From Nocardioides soli (lineage in GTDB: Bacteria; Actinomycetota; Actinomycetes; Propionibacteriales; Nocardioidaceae), in NCBI RefSeq assembly GCF_014191495.1, contig NZ_JACHWR010000005.1:1-64000 (forward strand): 64,000 nucleotides of DNA, written 5' to 3'. The notes under the pieces are model-generated. The model saw only the letters and a list, made by a program, of their open reading frames with translations. It did not search any database and had not been told where the DNA came from. Positions 1 to 7,753 of the stretch are shown here, one piece after another. The position numbers and the translations under genes were made by a program. The stretch's first letter is position 1, and each line of letters begins with the position of its first letter.

Positions 1-1
1 C

Positions 2-1975
2 GAGGACGACGACTCGCGCACCGTGCCGCTGCCGGCCACCGGCGCCATCCAGCTGGTGAAGACGGCGAGCGCCGTCCACGACCTCGACGGCAACGGGCCC
101 GACGAGGGCGACACGATCGAGTACTCGTTCCGCGTCACCAACACCGGCAACGTGCGACTCGACCCGGTGACGGTCTCCGACCCGAAGGTCGGCCCGGTCA
201 CCTGCCCGAGCGGTGCCCTCGACCCGGGCGAGTCGTTCGACTGCACCCCGGTGACCTACACCATCACCGCGGCCGACCAGGGCCTCGGCCGCGTGGACAA
301 CACCGCCACCGCGACCGGGACGGCGCCCAGCGGCGGCACCGTGCAGGACACCGACTCCACCACGACGCCGGTGCAGCCGACGGTCACCAACGTGAAGGTC
401 ACCAAGACCGTCGACCAAGCCGCGCCGCGCGAGGGCGACGTCGTGACCTACACGCTCGCCGTCACCAACACCGGTGCCGCCGCGGCTCGCGACGTGGTCG
501 TCGTGGACGTGCTGCCGGCCGGCGTCACGCTGGTCTCCGCCGACGCGCCGTGCACGACCTCGGGGGTGACGGTCCGCTGTGAGCTGGGCACCGTGCCCGC
601 CGGCCAGACCCGGTCGGTCGACGTCCGGGTGAAGGTCGCGCCGCTGCCGACCTCGGGGGCCGACCACCAGCACCTCTTCGACGTGCAGAAGACCGAGGTG
701 CAGGTGGACGTCGAGCCCGGCGCCCAGGCGACCGGCACGGTCACCTGCCCGAGCGGGTACGTCGTGACCGACGGCTCGGGCCGCGTCGACCACGTCGACC
801 AGGGCACCGGCACGCTCGCCGACGTCGCGATGACCGAGAACCACGCGGTCGGCGACGACGGCTGGACCGCCCGGTTCCTCAACGAGGCGACCGGTCGCGC
901 GCAGGCGAAGGTCTTCGCGGTCTGCGTCGCGCGTGACAGCGAGGTCGTCTCCGGACACCGGCACTCGCTGGTGATCGACGGCCAGCAGTCCGAGACCCGG
1001 AGCCTGCCGACCGGCCGCACCACCATCGCGATGGGCTGCGTCTCTGGCCAGGTGCCGATCCAGCCGGGCTACGCGCTCGACGACGCGGCGCCCGTCGTGA
1101 CGACGTACCCCGACGGCGAGCACGGCTGGACCTTCGCCGTCGACAACCCGGGCGGGGCCTCGGCGGGCACGTTCACGCTCCGCTGTCTCGACGTCCTGGT
1201 CGGCTCCGCCCACGGGCACCAGCACCGGCTCGCGCTCGACGAGGTCCGGCAGACCGCCACGGTCCAGCCGGGCGAGGTCGCCGAGGTCACGCTGAGCTGC
1301 GCGGCCGACGCCAAGGGCATCGTGGCGGGGTACGACGTGGACCCGGGCCTGGTCGTCCTCGGCAACGACCCGCGGCCGATCGTCCGGGTGTTCAAGCTCT
1401 ACAACCCGACCGCCGAGCCGCTCGACGCCCGTCTCTACCTGCTCTGCCTGGCCAACCGCACCGAGCGTGGCGCCGACGCGGACGGCACGGTGGTCAACAC
1501 CGCGACGGTGTCGACGAGCACGACGGAGACCTCCACGACGGACAACGCCTCGAGCGTGACCTTCCAGGTGGACACCTCGCCGGCGAGCACCCCGTCGGCG
1601 CCGTCGGCGCCGTCGACGCCGGCCGGGCCGAGCGGCCCGTCGGTGCCGCCCACGGTGATCCCCGGCCTGACCCCGGTGGTGCCGAGGGCACTGGTGGCGC
1701 GCGCCGCCGTGACCGCGACCGTCGGCTGCGCGGGCACCACCGCCTGCACCGGCCGGGCCACGCTGGTGGCCGCGAAGCGGGTGAAGGTCCGCGGCACCGT
1801 CGTGCGGAAGGGTGCGGTGCTGGCCAAGGCGTCGTACTCCGTCGAGGCGGGCTCGCAGACCAAGCTGCGGCTGGCCAAGACCCGCCTCGGGAAGGTCGCG
1901 CTGAAGGGTGCGAAGGTACGCCGCGCCGCCCTGCGCGTCGGCGGCGAGAGCTTCACGGTGCGGCTCCACCGCTGA
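2..1975 (+). CDS. DUF11-type surface/adhesin-like protein, 5' end missing
   Basis: The reading frame is already open at base 2, so the gene starts upstream of the window; a GTG at 23 is an unlikely true start. What remains is about 657 residues. The first ~110 residues and residues ~125-210 form two immunoglobulin-like DUF11 modules with the typical VTNTGN and TVTYTLAVTNTG-like strands. A middle region follows with paired cysteines and three His-rich motifs (DHQH, GHRH, GHQH), then a Ser/Pro/Thr-rich linker (window residues ~515-550) and a basic beta-rich tail. No LPXTG motif or C-terminal membrane anchor is visible. DUF11 proteins are usually secreted or cell-wall structural proteins; the specific role here is unknown. 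The His-rich motifs spaced through the middle could bind metal, but that is speculation. Confidence 0.75.
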   Translation, partial: EDDDSRTVPLPATGAIQLVKTASAVHDLDGNGPDEGDTIEYSFRVTNTGNVRLDPVTVSDPKVGPVTCPSGALDPGESFDCTPVTYTITAADQGLGRVDNTATATGTAPSGGTVQDTDSTTTPVQPTVTNVKVTKTVDQAAPREGDVVTYTLAVTNTGAAAARDVVVVDVLPAGVTLVSADAPCTTSGVTVRCELGTVPAGQTRSVDVRVKVAPLPTSGADHQHLFDVQKTEVQVDVEPGAQATGTVTCPSGYVVTDGSGRVDHVDQGTGTLADVAMTENHAVGDDGWTARFLNEATGRAQAKVFAVCVARDSEVVSGHRHSLVIDGQQSETRSLPTGRTTIAMGCVSGQVPIQPGYALDDAAPVVTTYPDGEHGWTFAVDNPGGASAGTFTLRCLDVLVGSAHGHQHRLALDEVRQTATVQPGEVAEVTLSCAADAKGIVAGYDVDPGLVVLGNDPRPIVRVFKLYNPTAEPLDARLYLLCLANRTERGADADGTVVNTATVSTSTTETSTTDNASSVTFQVDTSPASTPSAPSAPSTPAGPSGPSVPPTVIPGLTPVVPRALVARAAVTATVGCAGTTACTGRATLVAAKRVKVRGTVVRKGAVLAKASYSVEAGSQTKLRLAKTRLGKVALKGAKVRRAALRVGGESFTVRLHR

Positions 1976-1984
1976 GCCCGGCCC

Positions 1985-2027
1985 CGAGCTCGGGCATGCG
2001 GCAGGATGAGCCGCATGCCCGAGCTCG
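1985..2027. repeat. Perfect 18-bp inverted repeat spanning the start of the enoyl-CoA hydratase gene
   Basis: Bases 1985-2002 and 2010-2027 are exact reverse complements, separated by a 7-base loop (2003-2009). The loop holds the ATG start at 2006 and the right arm encodes the next codons. It lies 10 bases after the stop of the DUF11 gene, so it could act as that gene's terminator, as a translation-controlling hairpin, or both. Confidence 0.8.
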
Positions 2028-2761
2028 TGCACTACCGGGTGGCCGACGCGGTCGCCACCATCACCCTCGACTCCGAGCACAACCGCAACGCGCTCTCCCG
2101 CCGGCTGGTCTCCGAGCTGTTCGAGTGCCTGGAGCGGGCCGAGTCGGACGCCGAGGCGACGGTCGTGCTGATCACCTCGGCCGGCCGGGTGTTCTGCTCC
2201 GGTGCCGACCTCTCCGAGGCCGCCGACGGCGGCATGGACGAGGGCGCCCGCAGGATCGTCGCGCTGCAGCGGCTGATCGTGAGCATGGACAAGCCGGTCG
2301 TGACCCGGCTGGCCGGACCCGTGCGCGCCGGTGGGATCGGCATCGTGGCCGCCTCCGACATCGTGGTCGCGAGCGACGACGCGACGTTCGCGCTGACCGA
2401 GGTCAAGCTCGGCCTGGCCGCGGCGATCATCTCGCTCACCGTGCACGCCCGGATGAGCCCCCGAGCGGCGTCCCTGACGACGCTGGGCGGTGAGGTCTTC
2501 ACCGGCGCCGAGGCCGCGGCGTACGGCCTGGTCACGACGGCCGTGCCCGCCGACCGGCTCGACGAGGAGGTGGGGAGGGTCTGCGCGTCGCTCGCGACCG
2601 GGGCGGCCCAGGGCCTGCGCGAGTCCAAGCGCATCCTCAACCGCGACCTGCTCGCCCGGATCGACGCACACGGCGAGGAGATGGCCGAGCTGTCCGCCCG
2701 TCTGTTCGCCTCCGACGAGGCGCGTGCCGCGATGACGGCGTTCCTGTCCCGCAAGCGGTAG
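2006..2761 (+). CDS. Enoyl-CoA hydratase/isomerase family protein
   Basis: This 251-residue protein has the crotonase fold signature: a CSGADLSE segment (about residues 70-77) matching the first oxyanion-hole loop, and RAGGIGIVAASDIVVAS (about 110-126) matching the second. Such enzymes hydrate, isomerise or otherwise act on acyl-CoA enolates, commonly in fatty-acid or amino-acid degradation. The usual second catalytic glutamate region is represented by TEVKLGL, but the following Pro-Gly segment is replaced by AAAI, so the exact reaction cannot be assigned. Length is normal for the family. The ATG at 2006 has a weak upstream purine run (GCAGG); ATG 2015 is an alternative. The gene stands alone between unrelated neighbours. 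Confidence 0.85.
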   Translation: MSRMPELVHYRVADAVATITLDSEHNRNALSRRLVSELFECLERAESDAEATVVLITSAGRVFCSGADLSEAADGGMDEGARRIVALQRLIVSMDKPVVTRLAGPVRAGGIGIVAASDIVVASDDATFALTEVKLGLAAAIISLTVHARMSPRAASLTTLGGEVFTGAEAAAYGLVTTAVPADRLDEEVGRVCASLATGAAQGLRESKRILNRDLLARIDAHGEEMAELSARLFASDEARAAMTAFLSRKR

Positions 2762-2804
2762 CCGGCCGGGTAGGCTAGTCGACTCGCTGCAAGAGGGGAC
2801 AGGC

Positions 2805-4991
2805 GTGTCGGAAGAGCTGGTCGAGAGGGAGATCGCGACCGAGCAGGGGTTCGTGGACCGGGTCTATCGACAGCTGGAGGTGTCGGCCCGGGCCGCGCAG
2901 GAGCTCGCCCGCGAGGGCCACAGCCGGGGCCGGCTCGGTCACGAGGGCGGGCTCGTCGAGCGCGACGCGATGGTGTTCCAGGCCGCGCGCCGGATCGCCC
3001 AGCTCGACGCCGCCCACGAGGGCCTGGTCTTCGGCCGCCTCGACATGCTGCCCGACCTCGACCCGGAGCCGCGCTACATCGGCCGCATCGGCCTGCGCGA
3101 CGACAACCGCGACTCGCTGCTGATCGACTGGCGCGCCCCGGCCGCGGCGGTGTTCTACCAGGCCACCGCGGCCGAGCCGCAGCGCGTCGTACGCCGCCGC
3201 GTGCTGCGCGCCGCCGGCCGCACGGTCGTGGGCGTCGAGGACGAGCTGCTCGACGCCGAGGTCGAGACCGACCTCCCGATCGTCGGCGAGGGCGCGCTGA
3301 TGGCCCAGCTCTCGCGGGCCCGCGACCGCTCCATGCACTCGATCGTCGCGACCATCCAGGCCGAGCAGGACCGGGCGATCCGGGCGCCCGGCCGCGGCGT
3401 CGTCTCGATCTCCGGGGGCCCCGGCACCGGCAAGACCGTGGTCGCGCTGCACCGCGCGGCGTACCTCCTCTACAGCGACCGGCGCCGCTACGAGACCGGC
3501 GGCGTGCTGGTCGTCGGGCCGAGCGGCGTGTTCATGCGCTACATCGAGCGGGTGCTGCCCAGCCTCGGCGAGACGGCGGTCGCGCTGCGCTCGCTGGGCG
3601 AGGTCGTCGACGGCGTCCGGGCGACCCGGCACGACGAGCCGGCGGTCGCCGACGTCAAGGGCGCGGCCGTGATGGCCGAGCTGATGCGGCGCACGGCCCG
3701 GCAGCAGGCGCCCGGCAGCCCGCGGGAGTTCCGGATCTTCTGGCGTGACGACACGATCGTGCTCGACCGCGGCCAGCTCGGCGCGATCCGGCGCAACCTG
3801 ATGTCCCAGGGCCGCCGCAACCGCCAGCTGCCGCGGGTGGCCGGTGCGCTGCTCGACGCGATGTGGCGCCAGGTGCGCGGCGAGCGCGGCCGGGAGCGCG
3901 GCCGCGAGGCCTTCGACGACGACCTGCTCTCCGACCACTCGTTCGTCGACTTCGTGGCGGCCTGGTGGCCGCCGCTCGACGCGAGCCAGGTCTTCGGGTG
4001 GCTGCGCGAGCCGGAGTTCCTGGCCCGGGTGGGCGACGGCGTCGTCGGTCCGGAGGAGCAGCGGCTGCTCTCGAAGTCGTGGGCCGACGCCACCGACTTC
4101 TCCGTCGAGGACATCCCGCTGCTCGACGAGCTCCGCTACGCCATCGGCGACGTCCCCGCCCGCACCGACGACGAGGGCACCCTCGACGACACCGGCCTGC
4201 TCGAGGGCGGCATCGACGTCCAGGAGCTCTTCACCGCGGCCGACCGCGAGTTCGCGCCGTCGGGCCGGGCCTGGGCGCCGCCGACGCACAAGATCGAGGA
4301 CGACCCCTACGCGCACGTGCTCGTCGACGAGGCCCAGGACCTCACCCCGATGCAGTGGCGGATGGTCGGCCGGCGCGGGCGCACGGCGTCGTGGACGGTC
4401 GTCGGCGACCCGGCCCAGTCCTCGTGGCCGGTGCCCGCCGAGGCCGAGGCCGCGCGGGCCGCCGCCCTCGAGGGCAAGGAGCGCCACGAGTTCCACCTCT
4501 CCACCAACTACCGCAACTCCGCCGAGATCTACGCCCACGCCGCGGCGTACGCCGAGCGGGTCGGCCTCGACGCCGACCTCCCCACCGCCGTCCGCTCCAC
4601 CGGCGTCGAGCCCGAGGTGCGCACCGGCGTCCCCGAGGGCGACCTCGAGGCGGCCGCCCGCGCGGCCGTCACCGACATCGCCGCCCGCGTCGAGGGCACC
4701 GTCGGCATCGTCGTCCCCGTCGCCCGCCGCTCCGAGGTCAACGCCTGGCTGGCGTCGTGGCCGGAGGTCGCCGCCGACGCGTCCGGCGCCCGCGCCGCGA
4801 TCGACTCCACGGTCACGCCCTCGGGCGACGACCGGATCGTCGTGCTCACCGGCCTGGACACGAAGGGCCTGGAGTTCGACGGCATCGTCGTGGTCCGCCC
4901 CCAGGAGATCGAGGACGAGTCCGCCACCGGGCGGGCGACGCTGTACGTCGTGCTCACCCGGGCGACCCAGCTGCTGACCACCCTGGGGTGA
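2805..4991 (+). CDS. helD: HelD/HelR-like RNA polymerase-associated UvrD-family ATPase
   Basis: A 728-residue superfamily 1 ATPase. It begins with a helical, charged N-terminal region (about residues 1-75), has a Walker A motif GGPGTGKT at about 203-211, a Walker B VDEAQD near 505, and a C-terminal UvrD-like domain ending in YVVLTRATQLL. This layout and length match actinobacterial HelD/HelR, proteins that enter RNA polymerase channels, dislodge stalled polymerase and in several species protect against rifampicin. It is not a true DNA helicase. The GTG start at 2805 follows an AAGAGGGGA ribosome site; a TAGGCT -10-like box lies at 2771-2776. It appears monocistronic. The rifampicin role is inferred from the family only. 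Confidence 0.85.
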   Translation: MSEELVEREIATEQGFVDRVYRQLEVSARAAQELAREGHSRGRLGHEGGLVERDAMVFQAARRIAQLDAAHEGLVFGRLDMLPDLDPEPRYIGRIGLRDDNRDSLLIDWRAPAAAVFYQATAAEPQRVVRRRVLRAAGRTVVGVEDELLDAEVETDLPIVGEGALMAQLSRARDRSMHSIVATIQAEQDRAIRAPGRGVVSISGGPGTGKTVVALHRAAYLLYSDRRRYETGGVLVVGPSGVFMRYIERVLPSLGETAVALRSLGEVVDGVRATRHDEPAVADVKGAAVMAELMRRTARQQAPGSPREFRIFWRDDTIVLDRGQLGAIRRNLMSQGRRNRQLPRVAGALLDAMWRQVRGERGRERGREAFDDDLLSDHSFVDFVAAWWPPLDASQVFGWLREPEFLARVGDGVVGPEEQRLLSKSWADATDFSVEDIPLLDELRYAIGDVPARTDDEGTLDDTGLLEGGIDVQELFTAADREFAPSGRAWAPPTHKIEDDPYAHVLVDEAQDLTPMQWRMVGRRGRTASWTVVGDPAQSSWPVPAEAEAARAAALEGKERHEFHLSTNYRNSAEIYAHAAAYAERVGLDADLPTAVRSTGVEPEVRTGVPEGDLEAAARAAVTDIAARVEGTVGIVVPVARRSEVNAWLASWPEVAADASGARAAIDSTVTPSGDDRIVVLTGLDTKGLEFDGIVVVRPQEIEDESATGRATLYVVLTRATQLLTTLG

Positions 4992-5044
4992 GCGAGGGCG
5001 GTTCCGAGGCTCGGGCCTCGGTCGGCCGTGTCTCCGCGCCGCCG

Positions 5045-5050
5045 TAGAGT
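5045..5050 (+). promoter_or_regulatory. Leaderless-type -10 box (TAGAGT) of the PhzE-like gene
   Basis: TAGAGT ends 6 bases before the ATG at 5057, the spacing expected if transcription starts at the start codon. No clear Shine-Dalgarno sequence is present. Confidence 0.45.
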
Positions 5051-5056
5051 TCCGGC

Positions 5057-6985
5057 ATGAACGCCACGACCTCTGCCCGGGAAGCCATCGCGGCCGTCCA
5101 GGAGCACGAGGCCTGGGCGATCATCCGGCGCTCCACGCGGGCCGGTGACCGCGACACCGTCGGTGTGGTCGGCGGCCGCCGCAGCGTGGTCGAGTCGATC
5201 CTCGACGTACCCCTGGCCGAGGGGGTGCCGGACGACGGACACATCGCCGACCGCCTGGTCGCGATCCCCTTCCGGCAGGTCGCCGAGCGCGGCTTCGAGG
5301 CCCACGACGACGGCACGCCGCTCGTGGTCGTCGACGTCGAGTCCGAGCTGGAGTTCAGCGTCGCCGAGGTGATCGACGCGATCGACGACACGGGGGTGGA
5401 GTTCGCCGACCGGGGCGGCTTCGAGACCGACGACGACGACTACGCCAAGCTGGTCTCGTCGATCATCACCGACGAGATCGGCCAGGGCGAGGGCGCCAAC
5501 CTCGTCATCGGGCGCCACTACCGCGCGACCGTCGCCGACTGGGGCGCCGACCGGGCGCTCACGGTGTTCCGCCGGCTGCTCGAGCGCGAGCGCGGGTCGT
5601 ACTGGACCTACGTCTTCTTCACCGGCGACCGCTACCTGATCGGCGCGAGCCCGGAGCGGCACGTCTCCATCCACGGCGGCGACGTGCGGATGAACCCGAT
5701 CAGCGGCACGTTCCGGATCCCGCGCGAGGGCGACGTCCGCCGTCCGCTCCTCGACTTCCTCCACGACGAGAAGGAGATCTTCGAGCTCTTCATGGTCGTC
5801 GACGAAGAGCTCAAGATGATGTGCGACATCTGCAACGAGGGCGGCCAGGTGCTCGGCCCGTTCCTCAAGCCGATGAGCCGCCTGATCCACACCGAGTACC
5901 TCCTCGCCGGCCGCACCAGCCGCGACCCGCGCGAGGTGCTGCGCGACACGATGTACGCCGCCACCGTCACGGGCTCGCCGGTCGAGAACGCCTGTCGCCT
6001 GATCAAGCAGTACGAGTCGGAGGGCCGCGGCTACTACGGCGCGGCGCTCGCGATCCTCGGCCGCGACGACGAGGGTGGCCCGGTTGTCGACAGCCCGATC
6101 GTGATCCGCACCGCCGACGTCGGGCTCGACGGCCGGCTGACGGTCACCGCCGGGGCGACGCTGGTGCGCGACTCCGACCCGGCGTACGAGGTCGCGGAGA
6201 CGCACGCCAAGGCCGGCGGCATCCTCAGCGCCTTCGGGCTGGTGCCGCCCGCACCGACGCCGAGCGTGAACGTCGCGGAGCTCGTCAACGACGAGGACGT
6301 GCTGCTCGCGCTGAACGCGCGCAACCGGCGGCTCTCGACGTTCTGGCTCACCGACCAGGGCGGCGCGGCGCCGGACCCGCGGCTCGCGGGCAGGTCGGTG
6401 GTGATCCTCGACGGCGAGGACGACTTCGTGAACATGCTGCGCCACGTGCTCGGCGTCGTCGGTATGACCAGCGAGGTCGTGCGGCACGAGGACTACACGC
6501 CCGGGTGCCTCGACGGCTTCGACCTCGCGATCATCGGACCCGGCCCGGGCGACCCGCGCGACGGCGACGACCCGAAGATGGCGAACCTGCGCGCGGCCGT
6601 CGCCGAGCTGATGGCCGCCGAGCGGCCGTTCCTCGCGGTGTGCCTGGGGCACCAGGCGCTGTGCCACCACCTCGGGATCCCGCTGGCCTACAAGGACATC
6701 GTCTTCCAGGGCACCCAGTCGCCGGTGTCGATCGGCGGGCGGACGGAGCGGGTCGGCTTCTACAACACCTTCGTCGGCCGGCTCGGCGCTTCCGGGGCGC
6801 CCGACGGGGTCGAGGTCGAGGCGGACGTCCAGACCGGTGACATTCACCTGGTCCGGGGCCCGCACTACCGCGGCATCCAGTTCCACGCGGAGTCCATCCT
6901 CACCGAGCACGGTTTCGAGGTGCTCCACGAACTGGTGGCGGGCCTTCTCGTGGATCCCGACCACAACGCGTCGGCCCGAGGCTAG
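5057..6985 (+). CDS. PhzE-like chorismate amination enzyme (anthranilate/ADIC synthase, fused glutaminase)
   Basis: A 642-residue fusion of a chorismate-binding (TrpE-like) domain, about residues 1-400, and a class I glutamine amidotransferase domain, about 445-640. The glutaminase has its nucleophile in AVCLGHQ (about 528) and the His-Glu pair in QFHAES (about 609). The synthase half contains MNPISGTFR and VVDEELKMMCDI, which resemble PhzE (2-amino-2-deoxyisochorismate synthase), and the total length fits PhzE better than the ~720-residue actinobacterial TrpEG. The product could be ADIC or anthranilate; sequence inspection does not settle this. No other phenazine genes are in the window. Downstream lie pabA and pabB, so three chorismate-using genes sit together. 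Confidence 0.75.
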   Translation: MNATTSAREAIAAVQEHEAWAIIRRSTRAGDRDTVGVVGGRRSVVESILDVPLAEGVPDDGHIADRLVAIPFRQVAERGFEAHDDGTPLVVVDVESELEFSVAEVIDAIDDTGVEFADRGGFETDDDDYAKLVSSIITDEIGQGEGANLVIGRHYRATVADWGADRALTVFRRLLERERGSYWTYVFFTGDRYLIGASPERHVSIHGGDVRMNPISGTFRIPREGDVRRPLLDFLHDEKEIFELFMVVDEELKMMCDICNEGGQVLGPFLKPMSRLIHTEYLLAGRTSRDPREVLRDTMYAATVTGSPVENACRLIKQYESEGRGYYGAALAILGRDDEGGPVVDSPIVIRTADVGLDGRLTVTAGATLVRDSDPAYEVAETHAKAGGILSAFGLVPPAPTPSVNVAELVNDEDVLLALNARNRRLSTFWLTDQGGAAPDPRLAGRSVVILDGEDDFVNMLRHVLGVVGMTSEVVRHEDYTPGCLDGFDLAIIGPGPGDPRDGDDPKMANLRAAVAELMAAERPFLAVCLGHQALCHHLGIPLAYKDIVFQGTQSPVSIGGRTERVGFYNTFVGRLGASGAPDGVEVEADVQTGDIHLVRGPHYRGIQFHAESILTEHGFEVLHELVAGLLVDPDHNASARG

Positions 6986-7058
6986 GCTGTGCAACCACGG
7001 CGGAGCCGTTCGTGGGCCCGGTGAAGACTGCCCCCCAGCTTCATCGGGCCCTCCGTCA

Positions 7059-7104
7059 CTCCGGCCGCGGGGCGCTCGCTTGCGAGCGGCCCGCGTTGCC
7101 GGAG
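7059..7104. repeat. Imperfect nested palindrome upstream of pabA
   Basis: CTCCGGC (7059-7065) pairs with GCCGGAG (7098-7104), and inside it CGCTCGC (7073-7079) pairs with GCGAGCG (7082-7088). It lies in the 186-base gap before pabA, next to a half-copy of the GGTTTCGAG repeat family. Confidence 0.55.
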
Positions 7105-7107
7105 GGA

Positions 7108-7164
7108 GGTTGAGGAGCGTCGGCGGGGCCGCGCTTGCGCGGGACCGCGACGCGTCTCGAAACC
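7108..7164. repeat. Half-copy of the GGTTTCGAG/CCTCAACCACC palindromic repeat family
   Basis: The stretch begins with GGTTGAGGAG and ends with GTCTCGAAACC, as in the right halves of the copies near 22.9 kb and 44.4 kb. The left half of the palindrome is absent. It ends 7 bases before the pabA start at 7172, so it forms the untranslated leader of that gene. Confidence 0.6.
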
Positions 7165-7171
7165 CAGTCGG

Positions 7172-7753
7172 ATGTCCTTGATGAATCGCCTTCTCGACGT
7201 AGTCGTGGTCGACCACCACGACTCCTACACGTGGAACCTGGTCCACCTCGTCGCCGCCGTCACCGGGTCGCTGCCGGCCGTCGTGCAGCACGACGAGGTG
7301 TCGGCCGCCGAGGTGCTCGCGTTCTCCCACGTCGTGCTGTCGCCGGGCCCGGGGCACCCGGCCGCGCCCGCGGACTTCTCCGTCGGCCGCGAGGTGCTGC
7401 GCCGCGCGACCCGGCCCGTGCTCGGCGTCTGCCTGGGGATGCAGGGGCTGGTCACGACGTACGGCGGCACCGTCGACCGGGTCCGCCCCGCGCACGGCGA
7501 CGTGGCGTCGGTGACCCATGACGGCCGGGGTGTCTTCGCCGGCCTGCCGTCGCCGCTGGCGGCGGTGCGCTACCACTCGCTCGCGGTGCTGGAGGTCCCC
7601 GCGTGCCTCGAGGTCACCGCGCGGTCGGAGGACGGCGTCGTGATGGGGGTGCGGCACCGGACCCTGCCCCTGGAGGGCGTGCAGTTCCACCCCGAGTCGG
7701 TGCTCTCCGAGCACGGCGCGCGGCTGGTCGCGAACTTCCTGGGTGCCGCATGA
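7172..7753 (+). CDS. pabA: Aminodeoxychorismate/anthranilate synthase glutaminase subunit (PabA/TrpG family)
   Basis: A 193-residue class I glutamine amidotransferase. It has the nucleophile in GVCLGMQ (about residue 86) and the His-Glu pair in QFHPESVLSEHG (about 172). It releases ammonia from glutamine for the partner synthase. The next gene encodes the PabB-like synthase and its ATG overlaps this stop codon (ATGA at 7750-7753), so the pair should be translated together and most likely makes 4-amino-4-deoxychorismate for folate. Starts at 7172 and 7181 (MNRLLDVVVVDHHDSY) are both possible. An anthranilate role is less likely given the partner. Confidence 0.85.
   Translation: MSLMNRLLDVVVVDHHDSYTWNLVHLVAAVTGSLPAVVQHDEVSAAEVLAFSHVVLSPGPGHPAAPADFSVGREVLRRATRPVLGVCLGMQGLVTTYGGTVDRVRPAHGDVASVTHDGRGVFAGLPSPLAAVRYHSLAVLEVPACLEVTARSEDGVVMGVRHRTLPLEGVQFHPESVLSEHGARLVANFLGAA

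Noticed and set aside
4529..7714. A 1061-codon minus-strand open frame opposite the HelD 3' end, the PhzE-like gene and pabA
   Set aside because: It is Arg/Val/Asp-rich low-complexity sequence with no family motifs and lies opposite well-supported genes; long antisense frames are expected at this GC content.
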